Of a DNA stretch of 34,594 nt, positions 1 to 7,584 are shown piece by piece. The translations under genes and the position numbers were made by a program. Source of the stretch: Bacillota bacterium. GTDB lineage: Bacteria; Bacillota; Limnochordia; Limnochordales; ZCTH02-B6. Where the stretch lies: positions 1-34,594 of the forward strand of contig PKQR01000008.1 of assembly GCA_017578085.1 (NCBI GenBank), read 5' to 3'. Position 1 is the first letter of the stretch; each line of letters begins with the position of its first letter. The notes beneath the pieces were generated by a model. The model ran no database searches, was not told the origin of the DNA, and saw nothing but the letters and a program-made list of their open reading frames with translations.

Positions 1-2
1 TC

Positions 3-1049
3 CTGCAGCCGATCTTGGGCGCCGTGGTGGACCGTTCCGGCCGCCCGTGGATGCTGCCCTTGGCCGTCTTGTGGTGCGGCACCTTTATGGCGGTCTATGG
101 GTTCGCCACCAACTACGTGGTGCTGTTTGCCGCCGCGGTGCTGGCCGGGTTGGGTGCAGCGTTGTTCCATCCGTTGGCCTCGGTGAGCCTGCGGGCGGTG
201 GTGGGCCGCTACAGCGCGGGCGCCATGTCCATTTTTGGCGTCGGCGGCACGGTCGGCATGGCGTCGGCCCCGCTGTTTACCACGGCGGTCATCGCGTGGC
301 AGGGGCTGCCGGGCATCCGGTGGCTGGTGCTGCTGGCCGTGCTGGTGGCGGGGCTGCTGGTGGCCGGTGGTCTCCACCGGCTGTCGTTGCGCCCGGCGGC
401 TGCGGCTGCGGCGGAGGGTGCGACCACGCCTGCGCGGGCTGCTACGCCCGGTGCGGCAACGGGCAACCTGCGGGCGCTTACCTACTTGGCCGCTACGAAG
501 TTTGTCCGGACCATCGGGCAGATGGCCTTGGTCAACTTCCTGCCCCTGTACTATGTCTCCCGCGGCGTTCCGGAGAGTCACGCCGGCCTTATGCTGACGG
601 TGTTTCTGGTGGTGGGCAGCGTGAGCGGCATGGCCAGCGGGTACGTGTCCGATCGCGTCGGGCGCAAGCCCGTCGTGTTCTGGTCCAGCGTCCTTTGCAC
701 GCCGGCGTTCATCGGGTTCCTGCTCACGGACGGCCTCCTGCAGGTGGGTTTCCTCGTCCTCACGAGCCTGTGCCTTTACGCCACGTTCTCGGTGGTGCCC
801 ATTTACGGGCAAGAGCTGGTCCCCAACCAGCCCGGTATGGGAGCAGGCCTCATGATGGGCGGTGTGTGGGCGCTGGCGTCCCTTTGCCTCATCCCGTTGG
901 GCTCCTTGGCGGACATGGTGGATATCCGGCTGGCCCTGTTGGTGGCGGCGTGGCTGCCGCTGGTTTCAACAGCTTTCCTGATTCCTGTCCCGGAGACGCG
1001 ACCGCCGGCACACCCGATTTTGCGATTGTCCTCGCGCCTCACGCGATAG
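3..1049 (+). CDS. MFS transporter, fosmidomycin-resistance-like, 5' partial
   Basis: The frame is open from the first bases of the window and already encodes a transporter core (QPILGAVVDRSGRP), so the true start lies upstream; the ATG at 15 is not a credible start. The visible ~348 residues contain hydrophobic helices arranged as in a major facilitator superfamily protein: a first D-R-x-G-R loop near the start, a basic/Ala-Pro-rich central linker near residues 125-150, and a second loop SGYVSDRVGRKPVV that opens the C-terminal half. The QP-x-x-G-x-x-x-DR pattern and the tail FLIPVPETR resemble the fosmidomycin-resistance (Fsr) group of drug exporters, but the substrate cannot be read from sequence. 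Homology of its tail to a small remnant at 19282-19368 suggests that a second family member once lay in this window. Confidence 0.85.
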   Translation: MQPILGAVVDRSGRPWMLPLAVLWCGTFMAVYGFATNYVVLFAAAVLAGLGAALFHPLASVSLRAVVGRYSAGAMSIFGVGGTVGMASAPLFTTAVIAWQGLPGIRWLVLLAVLVAGLLVAGGLHRLSLRPAAAAAAEGATTPARAATPGAATGNLRALTYLAATKFVRTIGQMALVNFLPLYYVSRGVPESHAGLMLTVFLVVGSVSGMASGYVSDRVGRKPVVFWSSVLCTPAFIGFLLTDGLLQVGFLVLTSLCLYATFSVVPIYGQELVPNQPGMGAGLMMGGVWALASLCLIPLGSLADMVDIRLALLVAAWLPLVSTAFLIPVPETRPPAHPILRLSSRLTR

Positions 1050-1284
1050 GGTGCACGTTTGGCGAGCCCCGCCCAATTCAGCCCGCTCTTTAGAAGAGAC
1101 AAGACTCAGCCGATTTGAGCGGTGAGCCCCTCCCCATGCGACGATGTTCGGCCCGCAGAGCGGGCCGCCGGTAAGGCGCGACTCCGCCTAAACGCCGGGC
1201 AGCCAAGCCATCGAGCGGCGACCGCCCAAGACCCCACCGGATGGCCATTGCCGCCCTCCTGCCGCCTGACAATATGGTGAATTC
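1050..1284. other. Intergenic region with a short GC hairpin
   Basis: No credible gene is seen between the MFS stop and the livK control region. A perfect 7-bp inverted repeat, GGCCCGC-AGA-GCGGGCC, lies at 1150-1166. It could help terminate or protect the upstream MFS transcript, although no T-run follows. The DNA becomes more AT-rich from about 1270 onward, as expected for a promoter region. Confidence 0.4.
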
Positions 1285-1334
1285 TTTTATCCAACTTGCC
1301 ACAAAGACCACCGGTTTTATCCAAAATGGATAAA
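1285..1334 (+). promoter_or_regulatory. Operator-like direct and inverted repeats upstream of livK
   Basis: The 10-mer TTTTATCCAA occurs at 1285-1294 and again at 1315-1324, exactly 30 bp (about three helical turns) apart. The second copy forms a perfect 7-bp dyad with the following sequence: TTTATCC-AAAAT-GGATAAA at 1316-1334. This spacing and symmetry, about 70 bp ahead of the first gene of the transporter/catabolic block, is typical of a regulator binding site. The cognate protein is unknown; the PucR-type protein encoded at 10850-12082 is the obvious local candidate. Confidence 0.5.
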
Positions 1335-1402
1335 GGAGGATCCGATAACTAGGCCAAACATTCCAGAAACCAAAACCCGTTTCTAGAGAGGAGTGTACGT
1401 TG

Positions 1403-2614
1403 ATGGTCGCAGCCTGGAAGCGAATTGCGGTGCTGGTGATGGCCCTCGCTTTGGGCTTGGCGGCCGCCGCACCGGTCTTCGCCAAGGAGGACGTCATCCG
1501 CATCGGCGCCGCAGTGAGCTTGACGGGCACCTATGCCAGGGAAGGCCAGTTGACTCGCGACGGGTACCTGTTCTGGGTCGAAAAGGTGAACGCCGCTGGC
1601 GGGATCCGGGTCGGCGACAAGCGGTACAAGGTTGAACTGATTGTCTACGACGACCGCAGCGACCCGCAGACCAGCGTCCGCCTGACGACGCGCCTCATCA
1701 CCGAGGACAACGTGAACTTCATCTTTGGGCCTTACTCCAGCGGGATCACCAACGCCACCAGCGCGATCGGTGAGCGCTACCGGGTGATCACCATCGCCAC
1801 CACGGCCAACGCGCCGGAGCTGTACGAGCGGGGCTACCGGTACCTGTTCGGCACCTTGCCCTTGGCCACCACGTACCTGTATCCGGTGTTGGAGATGGCC
1901 GCGAACTTGCCCAACCCGCCCAAGAAGGTCGCGATCATCACGCCCGATAACTTGTTTGCCATCGCGGCCGCCGAAGGGGCGCGGCAGTACGCGGAGCAGC
2001 TCGGTTTCGAGGTAGTTTACTTCGCCCGCTACCCGGCGGACACCACGGACGTGTCGTCGCTTTTGGCGGCCATCCGCGACGCGGGCGCCGAGGTGTTGCT
2101 CTGCACCGGCTTCCTGCAGGACGGCATGCTGGTCGTGCGCCAGGCCAAGGAGCTGCGCTACAACCCGGCCATCATGGGCTTCACGGTGGCGGCCAGCATT
2201 CCCGACTTCCGCATCAACCTGGGCAAGGACGCGGAAGGCATCATGGGCGGCGAGTGGTGGACGCCGCAGATGGGCTGGTTCGATGACTTCTTCGGCACGG
2301 CGAGCCAGTACGCGGCCGAGTTTGAGGCCCGCTTCGGCTACACGCCGACCTACCACGCGGCCAGCTCCTCCATCGGCGGCTACCTCCTGCAACTGGCCAT
2401 CGAGCGGGCCGGGACGCTGGACACCGAGGCCGTGCGCCAGCAGCTCCTGAAGCTGGACGAGGTCACCATGTTCGGTCCCGTCAGCTTCAACGAGAAGGGC
2501 GTCAACGTGGCTTCCAGCGCCGCGGGCTTCCAGATCCAGAACGGTGAGATCGTGGTCCTCTGGCCGCCGCGCATCAGCCAGGGCAGCATGATCTACCCGA
2601 AGCCGGCCTGGTAA
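1403..2614 (+). CDS. livK: Liv-type ABC transporter substrate-binding protein
   Basis: This is the extracytoplasmic receptor of a branched-chain-amino-acid-type (HAAT) ABC transporter. An N-terminal signal peptide has a Lys-Arg start, a hydrophobic stretch and an APVFA|KED cleavage-like site near residue 30; there is no lipobox cysteine. The mature part begins IRIGAAVSLTGTYAREGQ, the classic opening of the Peripla_BP_6 fold, and ~400 residues is the normal length. AGGAG at 1389-1393 serves ATG 1403 (9-nt spacing); a TTG at 1400 is an alternative. The Liv family also transports amides, urea and other nitrogenous compounds. The downstream hydrolases and pyrimidine-type oxidoreductase suggest a pyrimidine- or ureide-like ligand rather than leucine, which is inference from context. 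Confidence 0.9.
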   Translation: MVAAWKRIAVLVMALALGLAAAAPVFAKEDVIRIGAAVSLTGTYAREGQLTRDGYLFWVEKVNAAGGIRVGDKRYKVELIVYDDRSDPQTSVRLTTRLITEDNVNFIFGPYSSGITNATSAIGERYRVITIATTANAPELYERGYRYLFGTLPLATTYLYPVLEMAANLPNPPKKVAIITPDNLFAIAAAEGARQYAEQLGFEVVYFARYPADTTDVSSLLAAIRDAGAEVLLCTGFLQDGMLVVRQAKELRYNPAIMGFTVAASIPDFRINLGKDAEGIMGGEWWTPQMGWFDDFFGTASQYAAEFEARFGYTPTYHAASSSIGGYLLQLAIERAGTLDTEAVRQQLLKLDEVTMFGPVSFNEKGVNVASSAAGFQIQNGEIVVLWPPRISQGSMIYPKPAW

Positions 2615-2663
2615 TCGCGGGACTGTCACTTTGCCCGCTGGTAATACCCGGCGGACGTCCGGG

Positions 2664-2712
2664 AGCGGAGAGAGTCGGCGTCGTGCCAAGCGCCGCTCTC
2701 TCCGCTTCGTTT
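2664..2712 (+). terminator. Hairpin between livK and livH (attenuator or 3'-end stabiliser)
   Basis: A perfect 11-bp stem, AGCGGAGAGAG (2664-2674) with CTCTCTCCGCT (2696-2706), encloses a nested GGCG/CGCC pairing and is followed by TCGTTT. Hairpins in this position commonly let the binding-protein mRNA accumulate above the permease and ATPase mRNAs. The T-run is weak, so partial termination or mRNA protection is more likely than full termination. Confidence 0.6.
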
Positions 2713-2737
2713 CCGGGGTGCGAGGGGGTGACTCGGG

Positions 2738-3607
2738 ATGACCCAAATCGTCGTCAACGGCCTGTTGACCGGCGGCGTGTACGCCCTGGTGGCGGTTGGT
2801 TTCTCCCTCGTCTGGGGCGTCATGAACGTGGTCAACATTGCCCACGCGTCGTACATCATGCTTGGGGCCTACATCTCGTACTGGCTGTTTCACCTGTACG
2901 GCTGGGACCCGTTCTTGTCCATCCCAGTGTCCATGGCGGCGCTGTTCGTCCTTGGCTACCTGGTTGCGTCGGTGGTCCTCAACCGGGTGATCCGCTACGG
3001 CCTTGTGATGACCTTGGTGCTCACCTTCGGTGTGGACCTGATCCTGCAAAATGCCGCCTTGATACTCTGGTCGGCCGATTACCGCTCCATCACGCCGTCG
3101 TACGCGGGGGCGTCGCTGGCTGTCGGGGGCGTCATGATCCCGTACGTGCGGTTCGCGGTCTTCCTGCTGGCGCTCGTCCTAGTGGTGCTCTTTTCCTTGT
3201 TTCTATCCAAGACCCGCACGGGCAACGCCATCCAGGCCACGGCCTTGAACCCCTTTGCCGCGCAGCTCACGGGCGTGCGGATCGATCGCATCTACGCCTT
3301 GACGTACGCCATCGGGGCGGCCTTGGCGGCGGCGGCAGGCAGCATGATCAGCGTCATCTACACCATCCAGCCCCAGGTGGGCAACGTCTTCCTCACCCGG
3401 GCCTTCGTCATCACCGTGCTCGGAGGGCTCGGCAGCATCCCCGGGGCGCTGCTGGGCGGGGTCTTGTTGGGGCTGGCGGAGAGCTTTGCCACCGTTACGG
3501 TGGGCATCGGGTGGTCCCAGGCAGTTAGCTTTGGTCTATTGGTCTTGATCTTAGTCGTGCGGCCGCAGGGGCTTTTGGGGCGTCGCTTCTTCGGCGGCGT
3601 CGGTTAA
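2738..3607 (+). CDS. livH: Liv-type ABC transporter permease (LivH)
   Basis: This is the first membrane-spanning permease of the Liv-type importer. It opens MTQIVVNGLLTGGVYALVAV, the family's characteristic N-terminus, and has about eight hydrophobic segments in 289 residues, the usual size. The C-terminal motif FVITVLGGLGSIPGALLGG is the conserved loop that contacts the ATPases. The ATG at 2738 follows a purine-rich GAGGGGGTG ribosome binding site. It forms the channel with LivM (3643-4635). Substrate specificity lies in the binding protein, so this gene adds no information about the ligand. Confidence 0.92.
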   Translation: MTQIVVNGLLTGGVYALVAVGFSLVWGVMNVVNIAHASYIMLGAYISYWLFHLYGWDPFLSIPVSMAALFVLGYLVASVVLNRVIRYGLVMTLVLTFGVDLILQNAALILWSADYRSITPSYAGASLAVGGVMIPYVRFAVFLLALVLVVLFSLFLSKTRTGNAIQATALNPFAAQLTGVRIDRIYALTYAIGAALAAAAGSMISVIYTIQPQVGNVFLTRAFVITVLGGLGSIPGALLGGVLLGLAESFATVTVGIGWSQAVSFGLLVLILVVRPQGLLGRRFFGGVG

Positions 3608-3642
3608 GCCGTGGCCAGTGGGCCAGGAGGTGAACGGTTCCG

Positions 3643-4635
3643 TTGAGCGCGTCGCAGTCCTCATCATTTGCCCGTCGCGCCGCTTGGGCGTTCGTCGCCC
3701 TCGTTCTGGCGGTGGCCGCGGTCCTACCGCCGTTCTACTTGTCGGGCTACTGGGTGCGGGTGATCACGAGCCTTCTCATGTACGGCGCGTTGGCGTCCGC
3801 CATCAACATCATGGTGGGGTTCGCCGGTTACCCGGCCCTGGGCAACATCGCCTTCTTCGGCGTCGGCGCGTACACAGTGGCAGTCCTGATGGTCAAGTAT
3901 AACGTGGACTTTTTCGTGGCGCTCTTGGCGGCAGGGGTGTTGGCAGGGCTGTACGCGGCCCTCTTGGGCAGGGCGGTGCTGCGCCTGCGGGGAGCGTATT
4001 TCGGTATCGCCACCATCGGCATCAACCACGCCACCAGCGAGATCGTGACCAACCTGGACAGCCTGACCGGCGGCGGGCGCGGCACCATTGTGCCGTTTTA
4101 CCCCGGCGGCATTCAGGAAGAGCGCATGTTCTTCTACTTCCTCATGCTGGGCCTCATGCTTCTCGCCGTCGGGACCACGTGGCTCATCTCCCGCTCCCGG
4201 CTGGGTTACGGCTTGCGGGCCCTCAAGGCCGACCAGGAAGGAGCGAGCGTCATGGGCGTGAACACCACCCGCTTCAAGGTCATCGCCTGGACCGTCTCCG
4301 CCGGGCTGACGGGGCTTGTGGGCGGGGCCTACGCTTACTGGCTCTCGTTCCTGGAACCCCCGTACGTCTTTGACATCACCATGGGCGTCAAGACGTACAT
4401 CATGGCCATCCTGGGCGGCGCGGGAACGGTCGTCGGGCCCGTGCTGGGGGCGTTCACCCTGGAGCTGCTTTCAGAACTTATCTGGGGCCGCTTCCTCGAA
4501 GCCCACATGCTGGTGCTGGGCATCGTCGTGGTGCTGGTGGTGCTCTTTATCCCGCAGGGGTTCATGAGCCTTTTCGCCCAGCTGGCCGCCACGCTCAAGC
4601 GGCGTCGCACAGGGGAGGTGCGGGCGGATGGCTGA
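3643..4635 (+). CDS. livM: Liv-type ABC transporter permease (LivM)
   Basis: This is the second permease of the importer, 330 residues, strongly hydrophobic. Family hallmarks are SAINIMVGFAGYPALGNIAF near residues 50-70, the loop around SRSRLGYGLRALKADQEGA near 185, and AILGGAGTVVGPVLGA near 255. The start is a TTG at 3643, chosen because AGGAGGTG at 3625-3632 stands 10 nt upstream and the hydrophobic region starts soon after. It ends 8 nt inside livG, which indicates translational coupling. Confidence 0.92.
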   Translation: MSASQSSSFARRAAWAFVALVLAVAAVLPPFYLSGYWVRVITSLLMYGALASAINIMVGFAGYPALGNIAFFGVGAYTVAVLMVKYNVDFFVALLAAGVLAGLYAALLGRAVLRLRGAYFGIATIGINHATSEIVTNLDSLTGGGRGTIVPFYPGGIQEERMFFYFLMLGLMLLAVGTTWLISRSRLGYGLRALKADQEGASVMGVNTTRFKVIAWTVSAGLTGLVGGAYAYWLSFLEPPYVFDITMGVKTYIMAILGGAGTVVGPVLGAFTLELLSELIWGRFLEAHMLVLGIVVVLVVLFIPQGFMSLFAQLAATLKRRRTGEVRADG

Positions 4636-5401
4636 GCAGCGGCCGGCGGAACGGCCGCCGCTTTTGGTGGGCCGAGGCGTGACGCGCTATTTCGGCGGCG
4701 TCGCGGCGGTGCAGGATGTAGATTTCGAAGTGCGGGCCGGCGAAGTGCTGGGCCTCATCGGCCCCAACGGCGCGGGGAAGACGACCCTGATGAACCTGAT
4801 CAGCGGCCTGCTTCCTTTGAGCCGCGGCGACTTGATCTTTAACGGCCGGTCGATCAAGGGGCTCTCCCCGTGGGACATCGCCCGCTTGGGTATCGCGCGG
4901 ACGTTTCAGATCGTGAAACCGTTCACGGGCATGACGCTGCGGGAAAACGTGGCCATGGGTGCCATGTTCGCTCGGGACGGCAAGGGCGTCTCCGCCCGGG
5001 AGGCGCTGGAGGTGGCCGGCGAGGTGCTGGAGATGGTCGGCCTCGGCCACCGGATGAACGCCTACACCGACGAGCTCAACATCGCGATGCGCAAGCGGCT
5101 GGAGCTCGCCCGGGCGCTGGCCCTCAACCCGCGGCTTTTATTGCTGGATGAGGTGATGGCCGGGCTCAACCTGCGCGAGGTTGAGCGGCTGATGGAGCTG
5201 GTCCGATCCATCAACGCAAGAGGCGTCACCATCATCGTCATTGAGCACGTGATGAAGGCCATCATGGGCATCTCCGACCGCATCGTGGTGTTGCACTACG
5301 GCAAGAAGATCGCCGAAGGCACGCCGCAGCAGGTCGCCCAGGACGAGAGGGTCATCACCGCCTACCTCGGGCGGCGGTTTGGCCAGGGTAAGGGGGCGTG
5401 A
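4628..5401 (+). CDS. livG: Liv-type ABC transporter ATPase (LivG)
   Basis: ATP-binding subunit of 257 residues. The Walker A motif GPNGAGKTT lies near residue 41 and is followed by the LivG-type ARTFQIVKPFTGMT (Q-loop region). Walker B is LLLLDEVMAGLN near 165, and the H-loop histidine is in IVIEHVMKAI. The signature region reads TDELNIAMRKRLELARAL. The usual LSGGQ-like sequence is therefore replaced by LNIAMRKRL, a divergence seen in some Liv-type ATPases. The start ATG at 4628 follows GGGGAGGTG and overlaps the end of livM. It pairs with LivF to energise uptake. Confidence 0.92.
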   Translation: MAEQRPAERPPLLVGRGVTRYFGGVAAVQDVDFEVRAGEVLGLIGPNGAGKTTLMNLISGLLPLSRGDLIFNGRSIKGLSPWDIARLGIARTFQIVKPFTGMTLRENVAMGAMFARDGKGVSAREALEVAGEVLEMVGLGHRMNAYTDELNIAMRKRLELARALALNPRLLLLDEVMAGLNLREVERLMELVRSINARGVTIIVIEHVMKAIMGISDRIVVLHYGKKIAEGTPQQVAQDERVITAYLGRRFGQGKGA

Positions 5402-5404
5402 CGG

Positions 5405-6202
5405 ATGGCGCAGGTACCGGCCGCGAAAGACGCTTTGGCGCCCGGGAAAGCGCACCATGGCACCGCGGCGCCTCAGCGGCAAGAATCACCGCTGCTCAAG
5501 GTTGAGCAACTGGAAGTGGCCTACGGCGAAGTGCAGGTCATCTGGGGCGTCGACATGGAGGTGTACGACCGGCAGGTGGTGGCCCTGGTGGGCTCCAACG
5601 GCGCCGGGAAGTCCACGATCTTGAAGACCATCGCCGGGGCCCTCAAACCCAAGGCCGGCCGCCTCATCTTCGCCGGCCAGGACGTGACGGGGCAGTCGGC
5701 CGCGGACGCGGTGCGGCGGGGGATTGTGCTGGTGCCCGAGGGGCGGCAGCTGTTTGCCGGGATGACGGTGCACGAGAACTTGCTGATGGGGGCCTACGCG
5801 CGGCGCGATGGGAAGCGGGCCATCCGCGAGGACCTGGACTGGGTCTATTCGCTCTTCCCGGAGCTGGTCAGAAAGCGCGGCCAGCTGGCCGGCACGATGA
5901 GCGGCGGCGAGCAGCAGATGTGCGCCATCGGGCGGGGGCTGATGGGCCGGCCGCGCCTGCTCTTGCTGGACGAGTTGTCCTTGGGCCTCGCCCCGGTGGT
6001 GGTCGACCGGCTGGTGGAGATCGTGACCCGCATTCACCGGGAGCGAAACCTGGCGATCTTGCTGGTGGAGCAGGACCTCAACGTGGCCCTGGCCATGGCG
6101 GAGCGAGGCTATGTGCTCGAGACCGGCCGCCTGGTACGGGCCGGCACGGCGGAGGAGCTCTTGGCCGACGAGACCATCCGCACGGCATACCTGGGCATCT
6201 GA
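5405..6202 (+). CDS. livF: Liv-type ABC transporter ATPase (LivF)
   Basis: Second ATPase subunit. Walker A is GSNGAGKST near residue 70, the Q-loop region is VPEGRQLFAGMTVHENL, the signature is MSGGEQQMCAIGRGLM and Walker B is LLLLDELSLGLAP; the D-E-L-S-x-G-L-A-P ending is diagnostic for LivF. Relative to typical LivF (~235 residues) it carries about 28 extra polar residues before LLKVEQLEVAYGEV, so the annotated ATG at 5405 may be too early; an internal start cannot be excluded. It follows livG by 3 nt and precedes the amidohydrolase by 40 nt, in the same direction. Confidence 0.9.
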   Translation: MAQVPAAKDALAPGKAHHGTAAPQRQESPLLKVEQLEVAYGEVQVIWGVDMEVYDRQVVALVGSNGAGKSTILKTIAGALKPKAGRLIFAGQDVTGQSAADAVRRGIVLVPEGRQLFAGMTVHENLLMGAYARRDGKRAIREDLDWVYSLFPELVRKRGQLAGTMSGGEQQMCAIGRGLMGRPRLLLLDELSLGLAPVVVDRLVEIVTRIHRERNLAILLVEQDLNVALAMAERGYVLETGRLVRAGTAEELLADETIRTAYLGI

Positions 6203-6242
6203 CTTTCGCCGTCGTCCGACGGGGCTCTGAGGTGTTGGCACA

Positions 6243-7520
6243 ATGGCGGCCATCGGCACTGCCCGCTTGCTCAAGCGGCTGGTGGAACTTAATCGCATCG
6301 GCGAGACGGTGGAAGGTGGCGTCACCCGGCTCGGTTTCTCCCAGGAGGAAGAAGCGGCCGTCCGCCTCTGTGAGCAGTGGATGCGGGAGCTGGGGCTCGT
6401 CGTGCGCCGGGACAGCGTGGGGAACTTGTACGGCCGGCGGCCGGGGCGCCGGGAAGGCCCGGCGGTGGTGACAGGGTCGCACGTGGACTCGGTGCCCAAC
6501 GGGGGGAAGTATGACGGGGTCGTCGGCGTCCTGTGCGCGCTGGAGGCGGTGGGCCTTTTTGCTGCCCGGAACATCGTGACCGAGTACCCCCTGGAAGTCG
6601 TCGTTTTTCGCTGCGAAGAGTCGAGCCGCTTCGGCGTCGCGACGCTGGGCAGCCGGGCCGTTGCCGGCTCCTTGCGGGAGGAGGACCTGCACCGCCTGTG
6701 CGATGCCGACGGCGTGACGGTCGCCCAGGCTATGGCAGCGCTCGGGCTTGAGCCCCGCCGGCTCGCCGAGGCGCGCCGGTCGCCCGGCTCGGTGCGGGCC
6801 TTTGTCGAGATCCACGTGGAGCAAGGCACCGTGCTGGAGCGCGCCGGTTGCCCCATTGGCGTCGTCACCCATATCGCCGCGCCGACGCGCTACCAGGTGC
6901 GGGTGAGCGGCGAGGCGGCCCATTCGGGCGCGACGCCCATGAACCGGCGCAAAGACGCCTTGGCCGCGGCCGCGGAGATCGTGCTCGCGGTGGAGCGGGC
7001 CGCCCAGGATGAGGCCGCCTGCGGCACGGTGGGCACAGTGGGCGTCTTGACGGTGAAGCCGGGGGCGATGAACGTCATCCCTGGCGACGTGGAGATGGGG
7101 ATCGATATCCGCAGCATCGACGGGGAGAGCAAGAAGCGGGCGGTGCAGCGGATTTTGGCCGCCATGGAGGAGACGGCTCTGAGGCGGGGCGTGAAGATAA
7201 CGGAGAAGCTTCTCGTGGACGAGGAGCCGGTAGCCCTGTCGCCGTGGGTACAGGAGCAAATCCGGTGGGCCGCGGAGCGGGCGGGCCACCGCCACATGCC
7301 CATCGTCAGCGCGGCCGGTCACGACGCGATGCACATGGCCCGCATCGCTCCCACGGGCATGGTGTTCCTGCCCAGCCGCGACGGGGTGAGCCATAACCCG
7401 CTGGAATACACCGACATCGAGGACGTGGCCGCCGGAGCGGAAGTGCTGTTTTGGACCTTGTGGCGCCTCGCCGAAGCACAGGGAGAGGCGCCGCTGGAGG
7501 TGGAGCCGTTAACAGCATGA
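6243..7520 (+). CDS. M20-family N-carbamoyl-amino-acid amidohydrolase (ureidosuccinase/allantoate amidohydrolase type)
   Basis: Cytosolic metallohydrolase of the Zn-dependent hydantoinase/carbamoylase family, 425 residues. Metal-ligand motifs are all present: GSHVDSV (H80), GGKYDG (D91), FRCEESSRFG (E125/E126), VEIHVEQG (H191) and GVSHNPLEYT (H384). The dimer/lid domain carries HSGATPMNRRKDAL, and R289 lies in DIRS. The family cleaves N-carbamoyl amino acids or allantoate to amino acid, CO2 and ammonia. Next to a dihydroorotase-like gene and PyrK/PyrD-like proteins, N-carbamoyl-aspartate is a reasonable substrate; beta-ureidopropionate and allantoate are alternatives. The start ATG follows TGAGGTG by 8 nt. 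Confidence 0.88.
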   Translation: MAAIGTARLLKRLVELNRIGETVEGGVTRLGFSQEEEAAVRLCEQWMRELGLVVRRDSVGNLYGRRPGRREGPAVVTGSHVDSVPNGGKYDGVVGVLCALEAVGLFAARNIVTEYPLEVVVFRCEESSRFGVATLGSRAVAGSLREEDLHRLCDADGVTVAQAMAALGLEPRRLAEARRSPGSVRAFVEIHVEQGTVLERAGCPIGVVTHIAAPTRYQVRVSGEAAHSGATPMNRRKDALAAAAEIVLAVERAAQDEAACGTVGTVGVLTVKPGAMNVIPGDVEMGIDIRSIDGESKKRAVQRILAAMEETALRRGVKITEKLLVDEEPVALSPWVQEQIRWAAERAGHRHMPIVSAAGHDAMHMARIAPTGMVFLPSRDGVSHNPLEYTDIEDVAAGAEVLFWTLWRLAEAQGEAPLEVEPLTA

Positions 7521-7584
7521 TGACCGGTGGCGCCGGAACAGCCGGAAAGCGGTGCAACGACTGGGCTTGAGGGGAGTTGGGCAT

